A stretch of 64,000 nucleotides of DNA from Pelecanus crispus (lineage: Eukaryota; Chordata; Aves; Pelecaniformes; Pelecanidae): contig NC_134655.1 in NCBI RefSeq assembly GCF_030463565.1, forward strand, positions 7,576,372 through 7,640,371, in the 5' to 3' direction. How positions within the stretch are numbered: the stretch's first letter is position 1; the number at the start of each line of letters is the position of its first letter. The translations under genes and the position numbers were made by a program. This document shows positions 44,306-56,746 of this stretch, piece after piece. Below the pieces are notes generated by a model, which ran no database searches, was not told the DNA's origin, and was given only the letters and a program-made list of their open reading frames with translations.

Positions 44306-46400
44306 CCCTGGGTGGGAAACGCAGAGAAACATGAGCGTTAGCACTACAGGAGCCCAGGGCTGAGCCCAGCGGCACTGGCCCCATGGTGGGTGCCACATCG
44401 CCCCGGCTCTCAGGGACCCGCAGGCACAGTCCCCTCCCCGGCACAGCTCCCCAGCCCCATGGCACCCCCCAAAAAGGCTGAGTGAGCACGGCTGCGCCAA
44501 GACCTTTGCCTGTCTGCAGGGAACCACGCTGCTTTCCCTCCCTAGCCTGCAGTACTTCAGTGTTCAGGAGTGGATCAAAAAATAACTTGCTTTCCTAAGA
44601 GGAGTGAGCTCAACGCAACAGGATCCCGTCCTGAGCCCCCTGGCATCTGGTGCCCTTTGCAGCACCCTCGCAGCATCCTGCCCCACGCCCAAGTCCCCAT
44701 CCATGCCAGCCAGCGCCCTACATGGGGAAGCTGGGCTCTCCGCCCCAGGGAGATCATGTAGCTGTTAATAAACATCAGCAAATCACTAGGGCTTTCGATG
44801 GCCACATATGCCCATCAATATGTGCTTGTCAGTCATGGCAGAGCCATGTTTAATGCTTGCAAAATCTCTTTTGCCGTGAAGGGGTAGTGCGAGGGGCCGG
44901 TCTATATTTATCACTTCGAGTTGAGGCAGCAGCTAGGAGCACACAGCGTCGGCTTCCCCAACCCGGCTGTAAAAGCCAGCCATAGCCACAGAGACAAAAT
45001 CCAGAGGGACAGCTTGCTGTGACTCCCTGCAGACCAGGAGCCAGGGAGTATCACATTTTCCCTCATCAGTGAATTACGGGCACGAGATGGTGCATCGGGG
45101 GCACGGTGGTGTGCATGCTGGAGTCCCGCTGCTGCAAGGGGCGGGCGTGGTGGCAGTGCCGGGGGATGGGGCGCTGGTGTCGGGCCAGCCTCGCCAAACG
45201 TGCAGCAGCGGCTGGAACGGCTCCAGCAGTGCGATGGCAGCGCGTGAGGGCTGCCCGTCCCTGGCTGTGCCCCATGCAGCTCTCGAGGAACAGCGGGGCT
45301 TGTTTTACACCGTCTGTCCCGGCAGGAGCTCAGCACCATCCAACCAGCTTATTCCCTTGACACATTTCCAATGGGAATGGCAAACCCTTCCCTTCACAGG
45401 AGAGCCAGGCCCCGTTCAACAGTGGGGGAAAAGCTCCCTTGCCCCAGGCTGGGGCTTCACCCAGAGGCACAGGGACGTCCATCCCGGGGTCCCGCAGGGC
45501 TGCATCGTGCCGTTCAAGCATGCAAAGCACCATTTCTCCCTTTCCTCTCCTGAGCGTGGCTGAAAGCCACTCACCGGCTGTGCTAATAAATGGGCACAGC
45601 GGGGAGAGAAAGAGGTCTGGCAGCTGCCCCGGTCTGCACTGAGTTGGCCGGGGCTGCCGCACGCCCGCTGCCAGGTACGCAGGCAGGGCTGGCTCGGCAC
45701 CGGTGCCTGCCCGCAGCCAGGCAGGAGGTACAGCCACGCTCACAGCTGGCTCCCCTGGGCCGGGCTGGGACCTCGGGGCCGGAGATTTGCCTGCCTGAAG
45801 CTTGGGAGCTGGGGTGGGGCGCAGGAATTTAATTTGGCCTGGGCAATTGTGGAACACCAGCAGCTCCCTGGGGGCACACGCACCCCGTCACAGCGGTTGT
45901 GCGGCCGGCCGGCCCGGCTCTGGAACAGAGCCGAGGGGGGAGCCGAGACCCGTCCCCTCCATCGCTGGCACAGAGTGGGGGCGACGGAGCAGGAGGGGGC
46001 TGTGCTGGCCCCGCTGCCCGGTGGGGCACAGGCAGGGAGCACAGGGCTTCTCTAGTTCATCCCAGGTAAATAACTGCTGTTTTCTCTAGAGGTGATGCGT
46101 TCTTTGCCATTAATTGATCTGGGCATTTGTAACTTGCCTCTTGCACCGCTGTCACTGTACGCTTTCTCTTTTCTCCCCAGAGAAGCTGGTAATTAGGCTT
46201 TTATCCAATAAAAGTGCGGGGTTTTTTGAAGCAGAGATAGGATTAGTTTCTTTTAACTTGATGAAATATGCTTTGGCTTGAAATAATTACATGATTTGCA
46301 CTTAGCACCTCTCAGCCCAGGGCATTAAAGTGATTTACAAGCAATTATGAAGCCTGCTGGGAAGATGCTTTTATCCCCATTTTACAGATACGATATGGAA
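44306..46400. other. Intergenic DNA between divergent ATP1B4 and TMEM255A
   Basis: GC-rich, with no coding exon recognised. It should hold the ATP1B4 promoter; a TATA-like TATATTTAT lies near 44902-44912 and another at 44156-44164, but neither is clearly positioned. Open frames here are short or antisense to each other. Confidence 0.5.
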
Positions 46401-46916
46401 AACAGAGGTTGAGGGCCTGCCCCGGCTCCTTGGCTGGAGATGCGGGGAGCTTGCAGGGTCTCCTGGGCCTGCTGCTTCCAGGGTTCGGGGCACCGGCAGC
46501 AGCAGGCACGGCTCCCGGAGCAGAGCCCTCAGAGCATTGAGAAGTGAAATATTGGGCCGGTGGCCGTGGCAGGGCGGCTGCCCGGGGGTGCCGCCGGCAC
46601 CGCTCCGGGGCTCAGCGCTGCGGGGAGGGGGGAGGCGGGCAGGATGGGGGGGACAGAGGGGTGGCGGGGAGGTGTCTGGCGAAGGACAGACCGGGCTGGA
46701 GCTGCGGGGCGGGAGCTGCTGGGGTGCAAAGGGGCTGGGGAAAAGGTGGGGAGAGGGCGTGGGAGACCCAGCAGCGGGGAGGCGCCGAGCCCCTCTGGCC
46801 GGGCTGCTGCGGACCTGCGCACGCCGCGGGGGTGGGGGTCGGCAGTAATTTTGGAGGGAACGGCACAGACCCAGGCTCCTGCCCGGTAGGGCCCGCCCCC
46901 GGCCCCGGCGGCGGGC

Positions 46917-46952
46917 GGCGCGGTGCGGTGCGGTGCGGTGCGGCGCGGCGCG
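46917..46952. repeat. GCGGT/GCGGC pentamer array
   Basis: Four to five tandem GCGGT units followed by GCGGC units, about 180-210 bp upstream of the TMEM255A start codon in the CpG island. Confidence 0.8.
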
Positions 46953-47085
46953 CCCCGGCCCCGCAGCCCTCGCCGCTCCCGCCCCAGCGCGCAGGCGCGG
47001 CGGAGCCGCTGCCGGGGCTCTCTCCGCCGCCGCCGTGGCCCGGCGGGGCTGCGGCGGGGGCGCGGGGCCGGCGGCGGCTGCAGGA

Positions 47086-47129
47086 GCAGCAGGAGCGGCG
47101 GCAGCAGCAGCAGCAGGAGCAGCAGCAGC
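47086..47129 (+). repeat. CAG-type repeat in the TMEM255A 5' leader
   Basis: Imperfect AGC/GCA triplet run (GCAGCAGGAGCGGCGGCAGC and onward) that ends directly at the TMEM255A start codon. Likely 5' UTR, though the same frame is open upstream. Confidence 0.75.
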
Positions 47130-47187
47130 ATGCGGCAGTCCCTGACTCAGCAGCGCCCGGGCGGCGTGGCCCTGCCCGACTCCGTGG
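47130..47187 (+). CDS. TMEM255A: TMEM255A exon 1
   Basis: Encodes [19 protein letters not shown], ending in phase 1 at a GTGAGT donor. A at -3 supports the start. The frame is open further upstream to an ATG at 46923, but only this start matches the family N-terminus. Confidence 0.9.
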
Positions 47188-50100
47188 GTGAGTGCCGCGG
47201 GGAGGGGAGGCCCCGCCGGCCCGCGAGGGATGCGGGGCGGTGCGCGGGGGCCGGGGGCGCGCCGCCATTTTGGGCAGTGGGTCCCCGGACCGGGCCGCAG
47301 CCAGGGGCTGCCGAGGGGCCCGCCGGCTCCCCCGCCCGCCCCGCCGCCGTTCCGGCGCGCTTGCAGCCGCAGGGGACGCTCCGTGCCCCCCCCCCACCAT
47401 GGGCTGCGGCAGGGACCCCCGCGGGGCGGCGGGCAGCACCCTGCGCCCCGGGGACGGGCTGCGCGCCCGCCGCCCTGGCAGCGCTCCTCCGCCTCCCGAA
47501 TTAGGTCAGAGAACCCCTCATGCCGCTCCGCACCGGCTGCTGACTGCCCTTTCCCCCACCCGAGCGGGAGCGGACCCCCCCCGTGGGCCTGCAGACCGCC
47601 CCCCCCCCCCCCCCCCGTGGGCCTGTAGACCACCCCCCCCGTGGGCCTGCGGACCCCCCCCCCCCCCCCCCCGCCCCCCCGTGGGTCTCCGGACCCCCCC
47701 CCCCCCCCGCCCCCCGTGGGCCTCCGGACCCCCCCCCCCCCCCCGCCCCCCGTGGGCCTCCGGACCCCCCCCCCCCCCCCCGCCCCCCGTGGGCCTCCGG
47801 ACCCCCCCCCCCCCCCGCCCCCCGTGGGCCTGCGGACCCCCCCCCCCTCCCAGTGGGCCTGTAGACCACCCCCCCGTGGGCCTGCGGACCCCCCCCCCCC
47901 CCCCCCCGTGGGCCTGCGGACCCCCCCCCCGCCCCCCGTGTGCCTGCAGCAGGGCCCACGATGGGAGCGCGGCTTGGGGCGCAGCGCGCACGCAGAGGCT
48001 TTTTTGGCAAAGCGGAACGAGAGCAGAAGGGCAGAAAGGCTCCGCGCCGTTTGCCCCCGCTTCTCCTAGGGCGAAAGTTAAAGCTGGCTTCCCTGGGCTA
48101 TTTTGCACTTATTCTTCGCTTGTGGCTTTTTCCCCCAAAGAACAAGATGGAGAAATCGGTGCTGTTTCTGGGCCATCTTGTCTATTTTCTTCTCATAATC
48201 AGGAAAAAAACTTAATCGGGGGCAGCGCAAAGATAGGTATTATTGCAACCTTTTAAAGTAATCTGGAAAAACCCGCTACAACCTTGCGTTTAGAGTGGGC
48301 TCGTCTGTGGCAACTATAATACGAGGACGTTTCTGAGGCTTAGAATAAAAATGATCTTTCTGAAGCCTGTCCGCGTTCCGAGTGCCATTTTAGCAAAAGA
48401 AATAGCCAGACTATAGATAGCGTTAATTTCTTTACATCTTCCTCACAGAGTTAAGCATGGTGTTTCAAACCACGCTGTGGTAAGCACTGCAAGTTTTGAG
48501 GTATCTGGTTTGGACAAATCACAGAGAAAAGGCTATTGCTGTCTCTTAAAAGCAGAGATAGCAAAGCTGTCGTAGCTCTACTTCTGTGTGTAAAGCTGTA
48601 CCAAACTCAGTAGCAAAGAGGGAAATGATCTAATGGGGAATACTTTCAGCAAGAATTAATGTTGAGAGAGAGGATTTTGCCAGGGCAGCCCTTCAGCAGC
48701 TATCAATACGAGTCCATGTATGCTGAAGCAGCTGCAGGCATCCTTACGGAAGTACAAAACCTCTTCTCAATGTACATGTAACAAAACGTGTTTTCAGATA
48801 AAGAAAAAATGGAATTAGTGTCCTGGTACAGAGCTGAAGCAGAGGTAATCACATTATCTCTTCAGTTTTGCATCTCTCTCCAATATCAAGTCAAAGGATT
48901 ATGGTTGGTTTTGTCAGGACTTGGAATAAAAGCATTTTGTGGTTTTGGTTTTGGCTGGGTATTTGGTTGGTTTGTTTGTTTTTTAATCCTATGAGGAATA
49001 TTGAAAACCTTTCAGAAATTTTCCATTTCGAAACCTTTTTTTTTTTTTCACTTCTGTATTGCTTGTTGCTGTGTGCCAGTTGTGAGCTGGGAAACAATAT
49101 AGAAATGTAAGAGTTGAAAACATGGTGAAACAAGTTCAGAATCCAGAAACAGTGTTTCAAGCTGCTTCTTTTAGAGTGTTTTCCTGCAGAAGTGCTATTA
49201 TAAAGTACTCTGGTTTTGAGGAAAATGGCACTTTTGCAGGTTTTTTCATTGTAACTTTTTGAAGCATCTCGGATGGAAATGCAGGAATACCAGTTTGTGT
49301 GTGTAAACACCGTGCTTGTGTACCCGCGACGCTCGCTCAGACGTGCCCTGCAGGGTGGTTTTGCATGGCACACAAACATCTGCACACCCACACAGCCTAA
49401 CCATAAAGAGTTTAAGCTGTGTAAGGAACATATGGCTGGTTTTACTTATCTGCTGCTCATCTGCCAGCCAAACTGTAGCAGTAATCAGAAGTTTGGTAAT
49501 TACCGTGTGTGTAAGCGAGACAGGTTCCTTCTTTCTCTCCTTTCAGAACTAATCTATGTAAGAAGTAGCAATTTTTTCTCCAGTTTCTGAAGTTTTGTTC
49601 AGCTAAACCTTTGGTCCCAGTAGTTTGGAATTAAGATGTTTGTGTGACACTTGCATTTAACTAATTACATTGGAACTGGAGTGTGGCACACGCTATGTAT
49701 TTGGGAGGCAATACATACAGAATGGCCTAATATCTTGATGAATTTTGAACACTTTAGAAGTCTAGATATTATATTATTAACTTATTTGGCAGATTGAGGA
49801 GGACAAAAAGATTAACCCCAAATGCAACGTGCAGAAAACAGTTGGGTACCTTTATCTCCATCCTGTAAAAAAAGTCATGAAAAACTAAGCATCACTGGTA
49901 AAAGATCCAGCCTTGATCTTAGGGTTCGCTACCAGTTACTTAATTTTATTTTGTTTAAAGTTAGTAACTGTCTAGCTATTCATTCCCGCTAAGGACTAAC
50001 TAGTTGTCAGGCTCCTTGCCCTTAGACCCAGTGATGTCCCAGTGGTGCAGTCACAGCCGTGCTCCAGGACATGAGCAGAAGGTTTGTGCATGGAGAGCTT

Positions 50101-53100
50101 TCCTTCCAGAGACACTGGCCAGTCAAAAAGGACGTTGCTTTTCTTTATAAACCTCTCTTGCCTTTCATGTCCTTGCATTGGGCTTTTAAGCCCCAAGTTT
50201 AGGACTTGTCTGTGGTTTCAGGCTCATCTGGTTGGTTTGTGTGAAATGATCCAGCCCTGTGCCCATGGCAGCCGTGCCAGCCCAGAGCATGGACCGGCAT
50301 GGAGAGGGAGCGCTCCTGCCAGCAGCACGGCTAGGGGGTCAGGTTGGAGTGGGTGTGGAGGAGCAGCAGGGAGCTGCTGCACTTTTCCCTGGGGAGAGCT
50401 GTCCCTGCAGAGGAAGGGAGATAATTTGTACCAGAGTGTGTCCATATGGCTGTGTTGGTGTAGCTGTTAGGGTGAAAAGATCTCTCTAGCTGCGCCGCAA
50501 ATATGCGCAGACCCTAAAGAAGGGCCTGTGGGCACATGGGGCGCACATCTTCAAGACAGAAAGCTGCCCGGCAAGGCCTGGTGTGCTTCTTTCTCTGGAG
50601 AATTTGGACAAGGAGGTTGTGCTTGGCTTGGCTGAGTCTTTCCTCCTGGCCTTTCTGCAGGGGTTTTATCTCCCCATGTATGGGCTGTCAGGGAGCCCCT
50701 GGACACCGCAGGTGGGGGTTCCCAACATGGTTTGCTTTGGGGAATACACTCAGCGATGGTGGAAGCAGCTCCTTGCTCTTGGGGCATGTCCCTGCCCTTC
50801 TCCGAAACACTCTGAGAAGTGCTGGTAGCATGCACATCACTTGGGAGCCTCTGGGGTGGGAAATACCTTTGCCTGCTCCCAGGTTGCGGGGATGGGATTC
50901 AGGGTGGCCTCAGCAGCCCAGAGGGAGCGCGGAGGGGACCATTACAGTCCGTTGTCCTACCGACCGCTCTCGCAGGTGCTGGGTTATGTCTACATAATGT
51001 ATGAAATATAATCAAAAGGATTGTTCCGCAAAGTGACGTAAAGATGGCAGACCACACGCTGAACAAACATGCCTAAAGATGTTGCTGAGCGTAATGTCAC
51101 AACCAGCTTTCCTCTTGGCTGATGGAATCACTATTTTATATTTATGCTCATTTGGGAGATCTATAAATATATAAAAGAAAAAAAAACATAATCAGGCAGC
51201 TGTAGATGAGTTTTACTAATCCACAAATTCATTATTCAAGCATCTAAAAATACCTGGTCCTTGCTGAAAGTAGAGGATGCCACTACAGGAGGAAGAGAAG
51301 TGGCTGTTACTGGTGATGTCTTGTTTACATGGAAAATGGTGGATGCCTTGTGATACGATTACAGCCAAGATCTCCCCCCTCAAGATGAGTGGCATACAGT
51401 GTGGTTATTTAGCTTGATGTAAGTAGACAGATCAGAAAATATATAAATGCCTAATGGTAATATTTCTCATTAGCTCAATTGCCCCAAGCCACAGGGGCTA
51501 GGAGGCTCCGATGTATCCAAATGAGCTTTGCAAAGTTACAGTTCTTAAGGCTCTCTTCATCTACGTCAGAGCAATGATAAGCAAATGTGAATTCAGATGC
51601 CCTGGTAATGCTTGATAAAGCACGTTATTGAAGGTGAAAAGTGACAGCCAAACCCAAAAATATTCTCAAGTTAGAAGAAAGAAAATTCACCACAATGTGG
51701 TTGGTGGTGGGAGGAGAAATTTGCGGTACCGTGATTGTCCTCAGGTGGAATCAGCAAATTCTGTTGTGTATGTGTGTTTTTAGGGTCGTTCAATAGAAGA
51801 AAAAGAAATTCCCTCTACGTAACTGTGACTCTCCTCATTGTGTCAGTATTAATTCTAACGGTGGGCCTAGCTGCTACAACAAGAACCCAAAATGTGACTG
51901 TTGGAGGTTATTACCCAGGGGTTATTGTAAGTATAGAACTCCTAGGTAGGTCTAGAAAACTTATTGCCTACAAAGTCCCTTGTAATGCTGCAAATGTTGT
52001 AAAGGGTGATCTTGTCCTGAATATTATGCTCAGCTACTTCATTGCCATTTGATTTATTTGTTTTATTATTATTTTGCACCTGCTGCTCATTCCCATGCAA
52101 AAATCCCATCCGAGTGGCAGCTTCCTCTGAGCTTAGGTAATAACATGCTTTTGAGCTAACGGTGAGACAGATAAATAGGTCTTATGTCAGTCAAAGCAAC
52201 CTTAGAACCTTTTTGTTTGCATACATCACATTAACCCCGGGCAGAAGTAAGGCAAAGAAGGACCATAGGTGCCAAGAACAGTTGAGAGACCAGGTCTTGA
52301 AATACTCATCACGTGAACTCGTGGTCATAAATTTCACTTGCAGAAGTGTTTAATTATTCAGAGTCCCTGAATGAGGCGGAGCACGGTAGCAATAGCTGTG
52401 GCAGCTTGCCAGGGGAGCATCCACATCAAAGCAGCTAGCACATCCATTTCTTCTTTTTTGTTATCAACAGATGAAAATGGGAAAGGACAATCTTGTAGCT
52501 TCAAATGGCTTAATTTAGAGAAGACCACTGGTGCCCAGCCTTCTTGCCAGTAGATGTATAACCTCCTGCAGAAGTGTAAGGGGCAAGTACATCATGTCCC
52601 TCCTGGCATGAGCAGAGGTCTAACACAAGCTGGAAAGCAAGCCCTGGTCTGTTCCTGTGCATGAGAGAGACGTGCTCAAAAAGAAGCACAAAAAGGACTG
52701 AGATGCAGCTAAATCAGGTGTCTTAGCAGGTTGAGTGTAACTGCAGCCTCCCAGCTAGAGGCTCGTGGTGTAACAGCTGTGAAGTGCTGTGCATTTAGGT
52801 TTGGAGCCTCGAAGTTGGAGGCTTAAAGCCAGTCCAGATAACTAGGTGGAGACGTGTTCTTGCCTTATTGCGGTTTGATTTATTTGCCACACGTTGCTGA
52901 TCTCAGGGAGGTTTATAATTCTCTGTGGACAAGCTCTTCTGTGACTGAAGAAAGCTCCTTTACAGCCATTAGCATGGAACACTGTTACAGACTGTGTTGG
53001 GCCTCTTGGGTTTAGGATTCGTTTTCTGGCTTGTCTCGGTAACTCCTGCATTTAGGCCTGATCTTTTTTGAAGAGAAGTATAGAAGGAGGGTGTTGAGAA

Positions 53101-56100
53101 AGGTGACAGGCTGGCTTCAAACTCTCCGCATTTAGCCTGTGCTCCATCAGCCTGAGTTGAACCTCGTGCTTCAGAGCAGGTCCTGCAGACTGATGCGGAT
53201 GGGTAGAGCCTGTTGTTCACATCCCCTTGACATCTCCTGTGCTATTTATGCTCTGGGAACGTCAGCATCGCTTACACTTTTGTAAGACTTTTGTCTACTC
53301 AAGGAATTAATGAATTCCTGGACTTGGGAAGGGTGTTGACTTACTTTATTCAGAGGCACCCTGACAGTTTGTGTTTGTCACCAGATTTCCCCTCTCAGTT
53401 AGTTCATTAATCCGCTGTGTGGAAATGTGTGATGACCTTACCTGTCTTCCTGCACAGGAAAACATTTCAGTGCGCTGCTGGATGCTTCAGCAGGTGCCTT
53501 AAATAGCTGATGTTTCATAACAAGCTGGGATTTCTCCCTTTGCTATGGAAAAAGGGCTTGCTGTGGTGCATGAGTACTTGGCGAGTTGTCCCCAAGCAGG
53601 TGGCTTCCACAGCCATGAAGAAGCAGCTCCTTGCAGGTCTTGTCATCCAGAGCTTCACGTGAATGTTAGGCCCGCGTGCATCTCCATCGGGTTTCTGCGC
53701 ACTGTTAGTGGTGCACCACCATTAGTCATACCCCGAGCAGCCTGCATTGGTAAGGAAAAGATAGAGCCAGAAGTCTCTTCGTGTGCTGGATGACTTCTCT
53801 GTGCATGGACCAGATCCATGCATGGGATCATCTCATGGGACATCAGATGTCTCATCGCTGCCATGCACCGTTCTTTCCTCCTTTAACCTGTGTGTCTTGG
53901 GCAAACACCTCTTGTGCAAGGAGGAAACATCCAAAGAAGCGGCTGTCTGATGCGGGTGATTATCTTGCCAGGCCTCTGCTCCACAGGAAGGACAGAACCA
54001 GGCACTGGAGACTTTCCCCACATCAGTGGGATTTTGCTTGGTGGGGTTTTTTGGTTCCTCCCCCCCCCCCAAACAGCACAGTTCTTCATTGACACAACTG
54101 GAGGAGCTGAAGCAGAGGGTGAAATGACGTGTCCTGTAGCCAGGCTGTCTTCACCCTCCTCCACGGCCACCGACACCTTCACAACTCCATCTGTGAACAC
54201 CCGAGCTGTGCCTCTGTGGGAAATATCCTTGCCTGTGGCTGGATGACTGACCTGGGCCTGGGCAGTCCAGAGTGTAATGGTGATGCTCAGCAGACAAGAG
54301 CAACAATCAGGTGCAGAGGGCAAGCACCCTTATGGAAGTGAGGCTGTGTGAGATACGAGTATTGTCTCCAAGTTACACCAGCTTCCAGCACCTGTGTAAA
54401 TGGCTGACCTTTCCTAGGCTTTGACTGGCAAATCTCTTCTGTAATGGTTCCTTGTCAAGCATGTTGGCCTGGGGCTTTACTCTGGAAAAGCACGTTCATT
54501 TTGTGTCCTGTCCTCCTTTCAGACAGACATCCCAGGAGATCATATCCACCAGCAAATAAGTGATGCAATTGAGGCAGATTACGAAGATGTCTTTGTCCCA
54601 TCTGTAGAAGAACGAGTGGTTTTCCTATTAATGCAATGAGAATTCCCTTTAATTAATGAGAATCCACTGATTTATTGGGTCTTCACCTGTTGGATGTACA
54701 GACTTGCTCTAATTTCTTGCTTTTGAATTATCTTAAATGATCTTAAGTATTTCACCTTTAGGTTCAAGGCTGCTCTGAAACACCATGTGGACATTTCTCT
54801 TAAACATGTTGGATCAAGCTCAAAGGGAACAAAACATTTTTCTTGAGCATTTGCCTTAGCTGTGTGTTGCCGCACAACTTCCTTGCCACTAAACATCACC
54901 AGACTGAAAATAATGCCTGGATCTCCCAGGTTTTGGGCTTGGAATTGAGCTGTAAAACTCATGTTGCTTGGGGAAGGTGGGGATTGTTGCTTGCCTGAGC
55001 TGAGCAAAATAAGCCCAGAAGCACTGGCGGATCAGTTTGGGGCAGTTCAGCAGTGCCCCTGGCTTTCTGGCCTGCTGTCCCAGTGTTAAGCAGCACCTGG
55101 CTTCGTTGCTGTCCTTCCCACCATGGTAGTTTGTCCCTGATGTGGGGACAATGGTTTCTGAGAACTCAGAGTGCAAGGCAGGCGGCTGGGAAGCAGCAGC
55201 CCCATCAGCTTTAATCCCTGCTGTTTGAGCCAGCAGCCCTTGCTGCCCGCGGCACTGCACCAAATGTTACTGGACTTAAGCAGAGCGGGGCAAGATTTAA
55301 GCCCAACTTTTCGTCACGTTTGTGTCTGCTGATCTCTGCACATGCCTCTGCTTGTTAGTATTGGATTTATTAAACCTTTGTTTTCTATTCCTGGATCTTA
55401 AAATACTGATTCCAGGTTAGTTGACTCATTCTTGAGTCACTGCAGTTTGTCTTGTACCTTATTCTGCTTCCTGAGGAGTTGGCCAGTTATTTGGCATTCT
55501 CACCCGGATCTTCACGCCCGCCCCCCAGTCTACCGACTGGATTTGTACCTGTTTAATATGACCAGTCCAGCTGTAGGACTTCTCCAGCATTTCTCAGTTT
55601 GCCAACCTGTAGAAGTGGAGTGGGATATGCTCTGCACTGATCAAAGACCTTTCTCTGTGTGACAGAAATACTTCTGCATCTCCCCGTGCCCTAGACCGTG
55701 GTTCCTGGTTGAAGTCCCTGCTTCTGGCCTGGCTGAGGTGTGCTCTGTCCTAGAAACTTCTGTTTAGTGTAGCTAAATAGCTTAAGGCTATGGAGAAAGG
55801 AGGTGAGAAATCACACTCCTGGCTGACTTCACTGAGCTGAAATAAGAACAGTGTTGTCAGTTATGGCAGCAAAAAAAGATGCTTTTGCTGAGTAGCTTAT
55901 TCTGTTGGCTGGGCTGGCATGAGGTCTTCTGGTGGAAGACCCTGATTGATGCATCCTCACCCCTGGAAATGAGGGAGGAGTAGGAGGCAGCAGAAAACTG
56001 CTAAATCTTCCCGACTATAATTCTCCCTTGTTTCATACTTGACATCAAGAAACTCTCTGAGTTGAAAACTTAGGTGATTACTCATACCCTCGGTGAGGTT

Positions 56101-56715
56101 ACAAAAGCCTGGTCCTGCAGATGCTAGTGATGTGGTCCTGCTAGGTTTGCATCTGGAGGCTCCTGAGTGTTCGTAGGGTTGTTCCAGGACAGCAATGCAT
56201 ATCCTCATCCACCAGCCATTTCTCAGCATCACTGGGGAGGGGATGGAATTCAGAACTCATCCTTTTGGCTTCTACACATGCTTTTAGTGTCATATAAGGG
56301 ATACACTTGATAGTTCCTGCTAGTAAGAGACTCCACTGATTCCTTGCTGAAGGAAGAGTGCTCACATATCTGCAGTATGTTCTTTTGCTGCTTCTGGATT
56401 TGATTGTGTTCTGTCTGTCTGTAAAACATGTTGGATATCATCCTGATCTAAATGCTAACAATATGTTGTTTTTCAGCTTGGTTTTGGGTCGTTTCTTGGA
56501 ATAATTGGATCAAACTTGATAGAAAACAAAAGGCAAATGGTAAGTTCATTATAAAAACTTTAAAAAAAAAAAAAAAAAGACAGCAACTCAGATTTTGTAT
56601 GTAAAGAGTATTATTGGTTTTCCTAACTCTTCCAGGGTAGTGATGCATACCTCTTGAGAACTAGAGATGGTTTCTGGCAGCCCAGGAGAGCAAGGCTGTT
56701 AACCCTGATATTTTT

Positions 56716-56746
<31 letters not shown>

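Larger units (their letters stand above)
46400..47565 (+). promoter_or_regulatory. CpG island promoter of TMEM255A
   Basis: Dense GC and CpG content around TMEM255A exon 1. Includes GC boxes and a GGTGC pentamer array. The island gives rise to long spurious open frames on both strands (for example 46371-47633 minus). Transcription start not determined. Confidence 0.75.

Noticed and set aside
46371-47633. 420-residue open frame on the minus strand
   Set aside because: Lies antisense to the TMEM255A CpG island and C-rich repeat; long frames there come from absence of stops in GC-rich DNA. Composition is Pro/Ala/Arg-rich with no domain.
47577-47950. CRISPR-like array of repeats and spacers
   Set aside because: Units are directly adjacent C runs of variable length in a vertebrate intron; a minisatellite.
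47192-48256. 354-residue proline-rich open frame after TMEM255A exon 1
   Set aside because: It is the C-rich minisatellite read as CCC codons; other frames of the same repeat are equally open.
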